NCBI RefSeq assembly: GCF_016859285.1 | Contig: NC_053422.1 | Span: 11,765,501-11,829,500 of the forward strand | Source: Xiphias gladius | Lineage: Eukaryota > Chordata > Actinopteri > Istiophoriformes > Xiphiidae | DNA: 64,000 nt | Direction: 5' to 3' | Part shown: piece by piece, positions 12,396 through 46,079 of the stretch | Layout: each line of letters opens with the position of its first letter | Numbering within the stretch: position 1 is the stretch's first letter | The notes under the pieces: generated by a model | What the model was told of the DNA's origin: nothing | The model's input: the letters and a program-made list of their open reading frames with translations, nothing else | Databases searched by the model: none | Made by a program: the position numbers and the translations under genes

Positions 12396-12687
12396 TTTTA
12401 TACAAGTAATGAAATACAAAGATGTTTAACTGAAGTAAAATTCAGTTAGATTCATGATGGCAAGAAAAACAGACATGATATTCATCCCCTTGAAGCTGAC
12501 CAAATACTTGTAATATATAGTAAGGAAGAACAAATGCTGTCAACCTAAGAAAACCTATTAAGTTTGAATACAAAAATCATCATGTTTAGTTGTAATATAT
12601 GAAAATGAAAAGTGAAAGGAATGACACAGCATGTTAGCTAATAAAGACTCCATCCTCCCTGGATGAAGACTCTTCTCCTCCTCTTGA

Positions 12688-12688
12688 T

Positions 12689-12756
<68 letters not shown>

Positions 12757-12782
12757 TGTGTGTGCATGTGCGCGCGTGCGTG
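12688..12782. repeat. (TG)n microsatellite in the taf7 3' UTR
   Basis: A long TG run ending in TG/CG-rich variants, starting about 40 bp past the taf7 stop codon, so it is probably transcribed within the 3' UTR as CA repeats. Confidence 0.95.
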
Positions 12783-12819
12783 CGCGGGCTGAAGATGACG
12801 TGAGGCTGCCCCCTGGTGG

Positions 12820-21652
<8,833 letters not shown>

Positions 21653-22640
21653 CTTCGTTTTTGTAATTTGGACGTTGCAGCTGCAAGTGTATGCTTAAAT
21701 CATAAAAAAATAAAACCCAAGAAGGCAAGATACTGATTTAAAATCGACACAGGTTAGCTATCGGAAGAGACACAAAGCCATAACTGAGACAACAACGCCA
21801 GTGGTTACTGTGTTGTCTACTGCTACCTTAAGGTTCTCCTCGGAAATTTTGGTTCTAAGACTTTAAAGCAATCCAGACATACACCTCAGTGCATGACTAA
21901 AAAAAATAAAAATCCATGAGTATGTCATATGAAAAAAATTGCAAAATTTACATTATATAAGTAAAGCCATTTTTCACGTTGAAAATAATAGAAAATAATC
22001 ATATCCGATACAGAGAAACGTCACATTAATTCTATTACTCTCTATCGCGAGGGTTGTTATGCTAACGAGATTTGAAAAATGGTGATACCCAAATGTCACC
22101 CATTCAGGAAAATATTAAAATTGTAGTTAGCTGTTGCTTAGTTGTACTATCGCTATATTATATTCTACATTTAAAATAAAAATAGATAAATAAGTAAGTT
22201 GAAACAAACAAAAGAAGAGGGAAGAAATAAGCAATTATCTAGCTATTAATGTAACATCCGGTTTAGGATGCTAAAGATCAGGGATTTCACCATAAGAGTC
22301 ATCGGTTGAAACTAGTACCATCAGCTCCGTGAAAAACGGCCAAATCAATGTGCTTTATTCATTCACCGGTCGCATCCCTTACACAAAATACGCTATGCTA
22401 AGATTTATCTATCAGGCTTGATTTAAAAATAACAACATCCTGCTTTGGTGCTTTTACATCGAAACAAACACCGAATCCTTTCTGGAAAAATTGTTTTCAC
22501 TTCCGGGCCGGAATCGATATTTCTGTTGCTGTCGTCTTTCTGCTGTCCACTCCCCCCCTACCAGTTCCTGAATAATATTTACACGAACTTTGCCTTTATC
22601 CACGACGACATTGCAGCATTTGACCGCCGACCAAACCGAA
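21653..22640. promoter_or_regulatory. Divergent taf7 / slc9a6 promoter region
   Basis: The start codons of taf7 and slc9a6 face away from each other across 988 bp. Near the slc9a6 side, 22499-22513 reads ACTTCCGG-G-CCGGAA, two inverted ETS/GABP-type sites. A further catccggtt lies near 22255. No TATA box is evident close to either gene, as is usual for housekeeping promoters. Both 5' UTRs must lie here. Confidence 0.6.
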
Positions 22641-33323
<10,683 letters not shown>

Positions 33324-34679
33324 AGATACTCTTTCAAAGCAGACCCAGACAACCGTCCAACTCACACTGACCCAAGCCATCGAACAAAAAACCAGTACCT
33401 ATCTCTCCTTCTTTCATTCTTCCCACTTTTTTCTCTTTTACTCTTGCACCTTTCCTTATTCCTCTTGCTTCTCTTCCACACAGATCCTCACGGCTACATT
33501 TTCCCACTTCCTCTAGTGGCAAATCATTGTCTCTACCTCATTCCCCTTGTTTCCACACCTTTCTGGCATCTGCCAAAACTGTAATATAGTCTTATTTATT
33601 TGCAGAGTTTTTTAGCATTCATTTGAAAGTCAGTTTCTCTCAGTTTTGCTTAAATTTGTGTGCCAGTCACCTTTACCGTAGCATTGCACAGAGGTCTAGC
33701 AGCATGTGTTAGTGTGTAAATGCAAGTACCAACCACTAGATAATTTGTCAATATACAGTATATAACAAAAGTACTATAACTTTAATATGCATGCTGAGGA
33801 TGCTTGTTGTTTTCTTTGTATAGGGAGGTTGAGGGCTTTTGTGTTTTGGGTCTGACCTTGAATGTTGCTGCCTTCTCTCTGTGCGTCAGAGACATGCTGA
33901 CCCAGTGGACAACTTTACTGTACATTTGGTTACAATCAAGTGCCTGGGAATTGTAGTTTTTAAGCCTGGCGACCCATACTGGATCAGCTCTGGGAAGCAG
34001 AGCGGGTTGAGGGATGGGCGGTCATGCAGTTGTAGTTTTAATTTGTAAAAAAGGAAAAAAAAAAAAAAACCCAAAAATCAAAACAGACACCTCTGTCCAT
34101 AAGGTAGCAATATACTCAGTGGGTGTTTGAGCTGTCAGTTTGTGCTATCCGCCTGTAAATAGTGTGTAACAATGTAATGCCACTGATGCGGTGTAACCTG
34201 GCAGTGAAAGTTGTGGATCTCTCCCAATGACCTTTGACTGTGACATAGAGAGGGACTTCACACCTTATTTTAGAAGCTGACGTCGCTCACGGGAGAACGA
34301 AGGGCTGTTGTTCTGAAAACGAGATCCAAATGAGGAAAGCTTAGTGCCATTTCTGTCCTGCATTTTGACATTTTGTGAAAACTGAATGCAGATGACCTTA
34401 AAGTGTTTTATATATTCTTTTTGCAACAGAGCTTAAGTACTTTAAGCTGAATCACATTTTTCATACTCATTTAGCTTTGTGCACACATTTTCTATTACGA
34501 TTGTTGCATTGTTGTTGAGACTTTGAATCCACTTTTCTCATTAAGTGAACCTGAAAAACACAGATACGTGAATTTGACACTAAAGGAACTTAGTACCGTG
34601 GTATTGGTAAGCACACAGGTATTTTTGTGAGTATAGGTTTGGCAAATCAGAGAATTGATTGCCTCCGTATGTGATTTTT

Positions 34680-34800
34680 ATTACAGCTGCAACCGGTGAT
34701 TATTTTCATTATTAATTAATATGTCAGCTGTGGTTTGATTAAATTTTATTCGTTTGGCCTATAAATTTCCAACAATAGTGACAAATTCCCATCACAAATT
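34680..34800. repeat. Family C repeat fragment
   Basis: gctgcaaccggtgattattt followed by cattattaattaatatgtca matches the start of the family seen near 10341 and 16177. It lies in the presumed slc9a6 3' UTR. Confidence 0.5.
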
Positions 34801-36398
34801 GTCAGCGCTAACCTGACGTATTTAAACATCTCATTTTTAATTATTTTTTTATTTTATTTTTTTCTGATCCGACCCAAAAATACTCATTTAGCAATCATGT
34901 AAGAATCAAAAAATGACTATTTATATTATTCTCCATGATATTTGTGTTGGTACTGTGGCAGTTCATTGCTAGAATAGGACAGCAATAGTTGTTTATATGC
35001 TGGATGATTTCCTCTGCTGTTCTTTAAGACTGATGGTTTCATGGTCTAACAGGATTTTCATAAAAATGTTTACTGTTAAAAGGCTGCTCGTAGATGGATG
35101 TGTTACATTTAACTTATAGTCTCTTTCAGTGTATCGCACACTGTGGAGGCTATTTTGGTGGGTGTACGAGAAGAATGGAAGGTTTTGCGAACTCCTTCGG
35201 TTGCAGAGTATAGCAGCTGTTAATGGGGGTTTAACAGGAAGTGCTGATAGGACATCACCGTGGCAACACTGTGTTGATGTGGATAGAAGCCAGGAAAACA
35301 TTCAGTGACTTAGTTCAACGCAACAGTGTTGTGGTTTACCCACTTGGTGAGCCAAAGGAAAAAAAAATTGGGTGTATGCGAAATGGATGCAGGCGGACGG
35401 GGTTAAAGAAAAGAGTGAGAGAAATAGATGAAATAGAAATAGATGATAAAAGAAAAAAGAAAAGGATAAGGAAGGATACTTAGGCCTATGTTTGTGTGTG
35501 TGTGTTCATATGTTGGGGATGATACAGAGGTGGAAGGAAGAGCAAGCTTTTAGATATCGCTTTTCCTTCCACAGTTATCTTCTGCTGTGCAGGAACTTCT
35601 TATTGAAAGTGTTGACTTTTTTTTTTTTTTTTTAATCAGACATGCCTACTGACATCACATTATCCAGGAAACGATTCCTTCTTTCCACCATTTTATACTT
35701 TGTGTTTGAGTTATTCTTGAATTTTATTTTGTAGAAGGGAAACAGTGAAGTAAAAACAAAACTGAATAATTTGCACTCATCCTTTGATAATGTTTTTCTG
35801 TTTTATTGTTATGATGCTTATTTTATCCAACAGCTGCTTTTTTATTATTTACCTTATGTTTTGGAAGGTTGCGGAAAAATGAGCAATGTCATGTCGGTTA
35901 AATGAATGGTAAAGTAAAATTTAGTAGACATTAAGTTGGTTCATTGATGTTACTTTGTAAAGAATTATTTCCACATTGCAGTGGCAGACCTTTCATACTG
36001 TTGTTCCATCTTAAAACTTAACAGGTACTTAGTATGTATGTTTGCAACCAATTGCTGTTGAAAATGCTGTTTTCATGTCTTCTACAGAGCACGAATCATT
36101 CATCCTCCACTGATGGCGGACTCGGTGGGGGGAAAAAAATAGAAAAATATAATACAAGCAGAATTGTGTGCCGCTGTTCTTCAGCTGGCACATTAAAAAA
36201 TGTGAAATCTGAAAAAGCTCCTATAGGTTTTGGTATTTGCCTACTGCTCTGCCAGTATGTTCTTCTTTCTCTCTGTTCTCTGAATGGTGACTTGTGATAG
36301 GCTTTGACCATTGGAAATCTTGTCTGAAGTAGCTGACCAAAGAGGCCTGCTGTGCTTTGTGTTTTCAGACAATACACTCTGTCTTTATACTGCAAATT

Positions 36399-36402
<4 letters not shown>

Positions 36403-36440
<38 letters not shown>
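36403..36440. repeat. (GT)n microsatellite
   Basis: A GT dinucleotide run followed by looser GT-rich sequence to about 36498, near the presumed end of the slc9a6 transcript. Confidence 0.93.
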
Positions 36441-36444
<4 letters not shown>

Positions 36445-36606
36445 GTCAATGCCTGCAAGTGTATATGGGTGTGTGTACTGGTGTGTGTGTGTGTGTGTCC
36501 GAGAGAAAGAGGGAGAATGATTTTTCTCTTTTCCTCTGTGTTGCAGGTACTGACTGTTTACATCTGTGTAAATATTCTCTCACTTGATCTTGTGTGTGCA
36601 ACGGTC

Positions 36607-36612
36607 AATAAA
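36607..36612 (+). terminator. Candidate slc9a6 poly(A) signal
   Basis: AATAAA with a downstream G/T-rich element, about 3.3 kb after the slc9a6 stop codon. Confidence 0.55.
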
Positions 36613-38508
36613 TAGAAGCCTGTGCTTTTGATTAAAGCCCTCGCTGTAATGGCATCTTCATTTACCTTGTTTCCTTTTTTTAATTTGATGTCTGAGTCGT
36701 CAAAGAATGTAGCTGTCAAGCTTCAGAGATCATCCCATCTACAAGAAATGTGTAAAAAGATTAGTGCCAGAAATAATTGGATTTTTAGTTGCATAAATCT
36801 GATATGGGATTATTGTATTATGCTAAGAACAGGTTTATAATCTTTATAGCCTTGGGATATGGTGTGTAGCCCAAGCCTACAAACTATTAAAAAACCTTCA
36901 AATATTTCAGTGGAATAAACTCAACTTTAGACTGGAGCTGGGTGGCCTTGGTGAACAGCAGGGTTAGTCCCAAAAATAAGGAGCACAGTGGTTTCCAAGC
37001 AGGGAAAACACACAAAACTGTTAATTTTTACCAGCTGTGACCGCGTGGCTGGTATTGTTTTCACCTTGTGAGTCTCAGCGTGTGTGGGTGTGTGTCATTA
37101 TGGTGTCCTGGAGACACCTACTGTAGAGGGAACTACCACAGAGGCGCTTTCTGTCCGTCCGTCTGTCTGTCTGTGGACAGATTTGTCACTAGGATGGCGT
37201 CACAACCGTGCAAAGTAGTCTTGAGTAGTCTTGAATCTTTGCAGGTATGTAGCTGAGATCAAAATGAAGGCCAAGTTCGAAGATGGGTGTGGTCCGACCC
37301 ACGAGTACTTAGGTACTCAGGTAAAAATGACGACTGGTAATGACTACTGAGGACCCATGGGCTGGAACATGAACGTGGTCTGTCTCTTCCAGACCTGTGA
37401 ATGACAGCAATGATTATTTCTTGTCCTACGTTAATTTAAAATACACCGTCCCACCTGTGGGGCACTTTGGCTTTGGTAACGCTACTTTAGGTGTGTTTTG
37501 GTCTGTACTGGACTCAACTCTTCACACAACCTTGACAAATAATACACTGTTTGAAAGCTCTTAAGTCACTCGATTCTATCTGTGTAAAGCAGCTTAGGAT
37601 CCCCGTATCAACAGAAACAGCTGGTATTCATTTTGGTGGTTGGCACACACACAACAGAAGAGTCACTCCTAACTTTTTTCGACATTTGTGAGGGAAGGCA
37701 CATGTCCACATGCTTAAAAGTCCACGCCATTTTCACCACTAGCTTTTCCCCAATAAAGTCCAAAAGTCTACTTGAGTACTTTTGTTTGCTCGATTGTTTG
37801 GCTGATTGAGGCAGGTGATCATCAAAAATGTCAAAGAACAGTAACCTTTTTTATTTTGGGTACGTTGTTTTCCAGTTGGTGCTCAAAGTGGGGGTGTCTG
37901 GTAAGAAGGTAAGTCTGGGATAGATTCATACTGTGATAAAAGGGGCCAGAGGCCTGCTTCTCTGTTTCTGACCCTGGATATGTCAAGCCTTCTCTAGTTT
38001 ATGATGTGAAAGGGGTTAAACTTTCATGACTCCTTCTCATGATGTGTTTATTGAATAATATTTTTTTAAAGAACTCTAAAGAGCCCTGTGAAATATGTAC
38101 CATTCTTCTCATCCAATTATCACTTCTTACCCGCTCACTATTCTCACCAAACTATGCTGAAACATTATGAATTGATCCACAATTTTCTGTCACTTTTTGC
38201 AGTCAATGATTTGATGAACCAAACCCCCCCCCCCCAGAAAATAATATGTCGATATGACAAGATTCACTCACCTATCCAAGATAAAGGGGCAGAGCGGTGT
38301 TAATGTGCAAAGCCGCAACGCGCGCAGCCAAGGCCGATAACATGTTATTCTCCGAGGCCCAATTTGAGCCAAATATCAGGTAACCTGTTCCTAATATGGC
38401 AACAACTCCCTCCAGTCTGCTCAAGAATGTCGGTGTAGTGGAGTAACAGTCCGGGGAGGAAACAGTAGTTTCAGAGGGCCACCTAGTTCAGGCTCGGGTA
38501 GATCTCTG

Positions 38509-38540
<32 letters not shown>

Positions 38541-38839
38541 GACCAAACTCCTTGTCTTTAAACTTGATACCCACTCACTCACCACAGTAACTGATCAGGA
38601 CAAGTTCCTCTGTGATGCTTCCACGACGTGCCGAGGTTGACTGTTTTCAATATTCAGTTTTCACAAATCTCAATTTGGTATTTACTCAAACAAAAATGTC
38701 TCCAACTCCGGTGGCGACATGGTTATCACATGGCATTTTTATGACGTGCACCTCCCGTCGCATTCCGAACTCGTCCGCCACGAACCGGCTTTCTTGTTTT
38801 GTGTCGTGAAATGCTGCTTTCGTAAAAGGAGAAACCCCG

Positions 38840-39005
38840 CCCTCACTCTCGCGAATGCGCGAGGTAAAAGACCTCCCCGGCCCGATGTGCACGACGCAGG
38901 GCGCAATGCGCGGGCCAAACCCGCGGCCCCTGGCTCCGGTCAGCACTGGCCTCGTGCAACGACGGCCTCGGGGACCGCTGTCCCTCAACGGAGGAATCCC
39001 ATTTC
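38840..39005. promoter_or_regulatory. CpG-dense block, candidate distal promoter
   Basis: About twenty CpG dinucleotides occur in roughly 165 bp (for example ctcgcgaatgcgcgagg, aacccgcggcccc), in contrast with the AT-rich surroundings. It lies upstream of fhl1 on the same synteny block. I infer a CpG-island promoter or enhancer. No transcript is visible. Confidence 0.35.
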
Positions 39006-42000
39006 CACAGTCACGTAATGGGTTGCCACTGGTGATCTTGTTTAGAGATGCAGCTGTGCGTGGTTAAGACGTAGTTATTATAACAGCGTGCTGCCGCAGG
39101 CAGAGTGGAGCTGCGGTTCCTAAGCAGTCATCTCTTGGCCTGACGCCGGAGTCACCCCGAAAATCCAAACGCTACAAACATATGAACACCCATAGCCATT
39201 AAATCCCCTCTTCATCCCTTCTTCCTGACCGTACTGACAAATGCATCCTCTTTCTCACCTTTTTTTTTTTTTTTAAGCTGAGAGTGAGATGTTTATCCCC
39301 CCCGGGATGGATGCGCTTCAGATGTATTTCAAACAACGCAGCGACCGGCTGATGGCACAGTCGATGTCAAAGCTGGCATCTGTGTTTTGGACATTTAGTT
39401 GTGGATTTGTGAGCGTAATGGATTCACTTTGAGGGCCCAGTTGACAGGCTGCAAGTATTTACTTTGGGTCAAGAATGAGTCATCTTGATGTAATTCCTCT
39501 ATTCATTACCAAAGAAGGAGACGAGTGAGGCCAATACAGAAGTAGCACAAAAGTGTGTCAACCTGACAAGGCAGTCCATTTTTTTTTTGTAAACAGCAGA
39601 AATACTACTGGAAATAATGGCGGGGTGATTAATAACACCAGTGGGGAAACCGCTGCAGACCCTTTTCCCACACAAAAAGCTCATTCTTCGTCGCTGATGC
39701 AAAAAAGTAAAAAAAAAAAAAAAAAAGTTTGGACTTCGTTCTTCTTCGTGATCCCGTCTGCTTCGTGTGCAGGGCCAAGGAGAACTTCACCAAGAGAGCT
39801 TGTAAATTCCTAGTTGAGGTCATTGTTTATGAGAGCTTACAGAGGTTTGGCTCATGTCCTGCCTTTTTTTTCTTTCTCTCTCTCTCTCTGCCTCCTCCGT
39901 CCTTTAAAGCTGCGTTGCCTCTGCAGACTTTACCTCTCGGCCAAACCCACCGGACGCGCCGCTGGTGTCGAGTGAAGGGGCGCTTCATCTGTACGCTTTG
40001 GAAGGGGTGAGTCCAGACCACCTAATCCACATTGCCCGGCGGTTCACCGCAGGGCGACGTTGAGCGGGTAGCCCGGCAGAGAAGGTATAACAGAAGGATG
40101 TTACTTGGTCACGTCGTCAGATGCGTGATTGCACGTGTTTGTAATCGGAGGGACCTTTTCCGGCGTGATTTGAGTCAGTTAGATCTTTACTCTTCGAGCG
40201 CACCTGATCGTTTTGGGCACGGTGGTCGTGGCACTGCGCACCAGGGGGATGCGCTTTGTTCGACACTGCCTACATACCTACATTTCCACCGTAAACGTTC
40301 ACGTTTAAATATTTGCTACTCAATTCTCAGATTAAGAGTGATCATACCAAAACACACGATCACTCAATAAAACACGATGCGGCGTGTGAAGCAGTTCAAC
40401 TTGAGCATCTCAACCAGATGCTGCGTTCAAATAGCGGAAATCTACATGTTGGATGTGGGACTTCGTGGTACTGCCACTTTTTGCTCGAGTCAAAGAGCCA
40501 TACGTCTCCCACCACTCATAACCAATAACTCATCGATTATGATCCAAGTGCACAAGGACAAAAAATGAAAAAAGAAAAAAAGGAAAAACCATCAATGTCA
40601 AGGTAAACTAGGTATATACCTGCAGGAGGTAGGCACTGTAACACAGTACAGTACGTGATGTATCCCAGTGGGTAATAGATAGACCTACTAGTGAAGCTTA
40701 GGATGTTAGGTTTTGTCGACAGTGTGTCTGGGAGGTGTTGACTCAGCTCCCCGGTCACTTTGTGAGGACACCAGTACAGTGGAGTTGATGTATTGGACTC
40801 TGCTACAGCTGGCTGTACCTGAAACTTTTGAAAAGCCCTCCCTCATAATGTCTAAGTGTAAACCATGCCATGTAATGCAATCCAGCACGACAAGGCCGTA
40901 ACAGCTCCGGCGCTGCAGGAAAAGCGAGCTATTTGTCTATTTATCTTGCAGATCAAATGGTGTGTAGTGATGTTTTTGTGCTGCAGTGACGCCGGTGTCT
41001 GTATATAATGAACGGCAGAGCCCCAGAGGTACCATGCGAGACTGTTAAAACATACATCACTCTACCGTCTCCTCCCTCCGGGTCTGGGTGGCTGCCAAAC
41101 CAAATGCATGATGTCATTAAAGAGACCTGGAGATTACGATCCTTTCTCTGGCACACTGGACCTCCTTGTGGCTCCAGTATGACTTCACCATCCTTCAAAC
41201 CCCATAAAAACTTTGTACTCTACTGAGTAATAAATGAACCCACTTTCAACTTCAAAACCCTGCTCCTTTTTTTAGTGTTTGGGTTTGTTTTTTTTTCATG
41301 CAGCAATTTATAAATCAGTTTTTAGACCAAAACATGTATCTTAGAAGTCTTTTATTTTTAAATTTTGATGCGAAATGAGAACGTGGGCACTGTTAAAATT
41401 CAACAGCGCAGTTACAGATTATTCATTCATAAAGCCTGGTGTGTGGTGTATAATTTATATCAGTCTCGACTGAGGCAGTTGTGTATCAGTGCCTGTGGGG
41501 TCTCCTCTCCATCAGGCCAGCAGCAGACTGAGGCGGCTGGGAGCTTTGGTGCCTGCAGTTTATTCAGCCGGAGACGTGCTCGAGAGGACAGTTTCATCAT
41601 TTCTTTTATTCTTGCAAATGGAGCAGAGAGACAGCGAAAGGCGGAGAGAGAGAGAGAGACAGGGTGTGCCTGTGTGTAAATGACCGAGTTGATGAAAAAC
41701 ATGAAACAGCCAACTCACCCGCTGAGCACAAGCTTCCTAAATAGGCAATGCTGCTTGTTTGCCTGTGCGGGCTGAGCGAGCTAAGTGGAGGTAATTTCCA
41801 CTCTTGTGGATGTCGAACTGCTCGACCTGCACTGCTGTTTTCAGACCCTTAAGTAAAGGTATCAATCCCACAGTTTACATGTAATTTTAAATTTAAAAAT
41901 TTAATCTTACAATTAATAGTCCTACATTAAAAATGTTACCTGAGTAAACGGCAAGGGTGTTAGGAAGACACAGTTGTCTATACAAATTTACAAATCTTTA

Positions 42001-42674
42001 GTGATAATCACTCCTAATATTACTATAGAACAGTTCAAGGTTGAAAAAAATATTGTTTCACTTTTCATACACACAAATACAACAGAAAAAGTAAGACATA
42101 AAACTATAATACAGCCCATTTACATGTGAAGGAATTTTATCAGAACTGAGTTTTGTGCTTTTTCCATTGGAAGTCTATGTATGCCTGTAAATCCCTAAAA
42201 AATATCTTTTTTAAAATAAAAACAAAACTGTTTTTAAAATGTTCTATGGCCCCACATCAGCACTTGCAGCTGGTTTTCTCAGCTTGTCTCTAAATGATGT
42301 ATACATAAAGTTATGTTACGGTCTATAAAACATGCTGAGTGTGTTCACTGATGGATAGACACATAATACAAATATATAAACTAAAAGTGCACATTATAAA
42401 AATGGAATTGTATTAACATATAGGAGACATTTTATCATTGTAGCTGTTCAAGATTGAGCTAATTTGAACTACTTTATATACTGTTAGGTGAAGGTCAATA
42501 GCAAATCATATTTTAGAGGCTGATAATCTGCGTCGTATACATAAAATAATCCTGCAAAGTAACCAGTAACTAAAACTGTCAGATAACTTTAGTAGAGTAA
42601 AAAGCACAATAATTCCCTCTATAATGTTATAGTTATATGTTATAATGTTGTGTATACACACAAACAAGCATAAA

Positions 42675-42755
42675 GGTAAAGTACTCAGTAAAGTAATAGT
42701 ACCTCAAACTTGTACTCAGTTAGAGTACTTGAGTAAATGTACTTAAAATCTCTGA
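42675..42755. repeat. Family B repeat fragment
   Basis: aaagtactcagtaaagtaat and gagtacttgagtaaatgtac match the ends of the family B copies at 6512 and 23295. Confidence 0.5.
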
Positions 42756-45700
42756 TTTTATGTGCTGGCCCATGGTAGGAGGATAAAGGCAGTGAGATTT
42801 TTTTTTTTAAACCTGTTGTTTGTTTTGTTTTTTTTGTTTTTTGATCTTTTGTATGTACAAACAGAAAGCGTAACTTGGTATCCCACTGACTCCCTGAGGA
42901 TGGAGTGATGGAAGTCTTGAGAAAAACCTCATGTGTCCATGGAGAATTTATGTTTTATGACGGTTTATGTGTCCCCTTACTAAAATATTGAACCCACTGT
43001 CAAGCTCACAACCGGATTTCTTCTTCTCTTTATCATATTGCTCCACACATCAGCAGAACGGACTGGCTCTGTCAGTGTTGAAAGGCTGGAGTCATGTGAG
43101 ACCAGCGATAGTTGAAATGCTGCTGGCCTACAGTGAGGGCTTTATCTTAAAGTGCTTGTGTGTGTGTGTGTGTTTATGTGCGCATTTGTGTGTTAGCAAC
43201 ACTCCAGTCCAAGCCATATCCTTAAGACAGGAGTGTCACTGTGTTGATAGCGCTCCCCTCGTGGCCTTTTGTCCACACATATTTGACCTCAATGCGCTTG
43301 GGTCTTGCAGCCACACCCCGATTTCCTTGGCTGTTTATTGACCTTGTGTCCGTGGTGTAATACAGCTCTGTGTGTGGACAAACGATAGCATGTGTCTTGT
43401 TGCTGTGTTTTGGTGTTTGTGCATGGTGACTCACTGTTCCCCCTGACAGAGATAGTGCGGCTCAGTCTGTCACTGATCTGTCTGCTGACCGACCAGATTT
43501 GGACGGTGACTGAGACACACGGATGTCCAGGGCGAGAGGTCATGTTGAGAAGCGAAGCCCACAGACACATACAGTAGCGGTAACAGTGAACGGTGAAAAT
43601 AGGGTGGCTGCTTGTTCCCGTCACACTGAGATATTTGCTCTGGGTGTTTGTTCAGGAAGCGTAGGTCAGATTTTCTGTTTCCGTGTGCCACCAAACCTCA
43701 AATCTACCACGTAGAGAGGTGACGGATGACAGGGCTTGTAGCCAAGAAGCAACACCTGCCAAATAGTTCACGGTGTGCACTGCATTTCATGATAGGATGA
43801 GTTTCAAAAGCATATACTGTATGCGATAGAGTATACTCCTGTCTGTTTCCATGAGTGGCAAGGACAATTATAACGCTCCTTTTTTCTCAAAATATAAAAA
43901 TGGAAAAATTACACACATCACCAGCTACATAATTAACCCTTATTTGGAAAAAATGTATTTATAGTTTTATTTATTGTTCCAGACGATCAGGAGTTATTTT
44001 TGTTCTCTAAAAAGCATGGGCTTTGGAGATGGCAGGTGGGGGAGTGGGCACCACATTCCAGCTTTATCGTCTATCAGGACAGCAGTCCCAAGGTAGATGA
44101 AAATGTTAATATGCAGCACACAGTGTGAAGCCGTCTGTGCTTTACATTAGTGCTGTCAGAAAATCAAAACAGGAAGACAGTGGGTGAGCAAACATGTCCT
44201 GCAGCTTAAAAAGCTAATTTAACTATTTTTATTTCAATGAGTGTTAGTTACAGTTGGTAGCCTGGCAAACATGCAATGGATATTCTCAAGTAAAAAATGT
44301 AGGTGTTCCCCCACTATACTGAGAAAGATGATTGGTTCTCATTGTCAAGTTTTTCTTGATTTTTATCATTTCCCCATTGGACCTTTGGCGGCGTTCATAT
44401 GAAATGTAAAAGTAGGAAATTTCCTCAGAAAACACTTGGACTCAACGCCTGATATTTGGCTGATACAGGGGAAGTGAGGGAAAAATATATTTCGATGTTA
44501 TATACAAATTGGCACACGGCATAAACCAACAAGTTAAAGGACTCGTCTATCAGATCATAAAACCGGATAGTTACCTAGTTTGTTTCGCTTGTATTGTTAT
44601 TACTTCGCTGAAAAGTAATTGTTGTCGACCAAGTAAACCTATGCTACTTTATAACCTGTGCACACAGTGTTCAACCCTGCGCACTCAATAACACGTGACT
44701 CTCAACGACCTCCATTTGTTCAGATGATGTTCATGCTAATGGTGCTTCCACTGGGTCCCAGTAACACTTCACCGACTCGAATGACATACAGTTGGTAACA
44801 GTGGGATTACGACAGAGTTTCTATTTGCCTCAAGCCCTTTACTTCGCATTATGCACGGTTGATGTTGTTTAATGCTGCTGCCCAATGATATCGGACCTTT
44901 GATGTATTGGTAAGATGTACATTCAACTTGTATTTCATTATTCGTTTGGAGAGAATTTTACCACCTGTTCAGTCTTTTACCAGTAGTTTTGCCTGACCTC
45001 CGACTGTCAAAATCCACATCAAACCAACACCGCAAATGATCTGGGACCAGAGCGAAAAGAATCGTGGCGCTGATAAAGAGATGAAGACAGGGATTTGAAA
45101 TCAAAGTGCCTAGTTATAGATTAAAACACTTGAACCCCGAACAATTCAAATTTAAACGAGTATGTGAAGCAATAGTGAAGGAAGAGCAAATTTCCTGATG
45201 TAACAGAGCTGTTCTTTTTTTTTTTTTTCAGGCCGGGAGTCATGGCGCCTTCCTGCCCATTAATTAGTCTTTATGGGTTTAGAGCGATTGGGTGACAGAT
45301 TATAAAATGGGGACAGATGTAATGTTGTGCTCTATGGTAATGGAGCAAATCAAATCAGCAGTTACAACCAGATACCCTTTAAACGAGTGAGCACAAACAC
45401 ACAGATACACGTACGTACATTCTAGCTCACCGCATTGATTTGTTTGGTGTCTAATATATGAAGATGGTTATTCGATATAGTTACAGATTAGTCTCTCCTT
45501 TGAAAAGTAGAGTGTTCTAACTGAGGCCAGTGCGATTATCGTGAATCCAACTAACTGATTTTTTTTTCCGTCTTAGCCAGTCTCTTCAGGCTCTCAGTCG
45601 TCTCTCATTCCCATAATGAGCTTATATTTCTGTATTTAAGCTCGTCTGGCTCTAAAGGCCAAAACCAATCAGAATAAAGTGCCGTCTGTAGTGCCACATC

Positions 45701-46079
45701 TGCTGTACTGCAGAACAGATAATGATTATGATGATTATGACGGTTTTGATTCTTATGTAGTAATATTTAACTTAATTTAAAGTACTATAATCAATATTAT
45801 CATAATTATGGATCAAATGACCATGTATTGTGTGTTTAGTGTCACTCGTAGTGACACACACACAGAGAATATCGTCTTACTCTGCGGCTCCCCTCAGCGC
45901 TACAGGGCTTAGCGTCTTTCAGCTCATTGTTTTGGTTTTATGGCGTGCGAACTTTACTGTTCTGGTTCACTCCCACCACTCTCACAGTGTCATTTTCAAC
46001 CGCAGTAGGCATGCGTTTGCAGTGAAAAGCTCTAAAAAAGTCAATCACTGTACACCACCTGCTTGGCACCAAACAGCAG

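Larger units (their letters stand above)
33324..36612 (+). other. Probable long slc9a6 3' UTR
   Basis: No coding region follows the stop codon. The best-placed poly(A) signal is at 36607-36612, followed by a GT/T-rich stretch (tgtgcttttg). It contains a family C fragment near 34683 and a (GT)n run at 36403-36440. Shorter 3' ends are possible. Confidence 0.55.

Noticed and set aside
22590-22640. Upstream extension of the slc9a6 frame (17 codons before the ATG)
   Set aside because: It begins at TTG, not ATG. The ATG at 22641 leads directly into a hydrophobic N-terminus as expected for NHE6.
39770-40006. Possible noncoding fhl1 exon ending at a strong donor (GGG-gtgagt at 40007)
   Set aside because: The donor is good, but no promoter, acceptor or transcript evidence ties it to fhl1, so it was not listed as a feature.
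40953-41226. Overlapping open frames on both strands near 41 kb
   Set aside because: About 80 codons each, with no start context, splice partners or recognisable domain. Chance frames in intergenic DNA.
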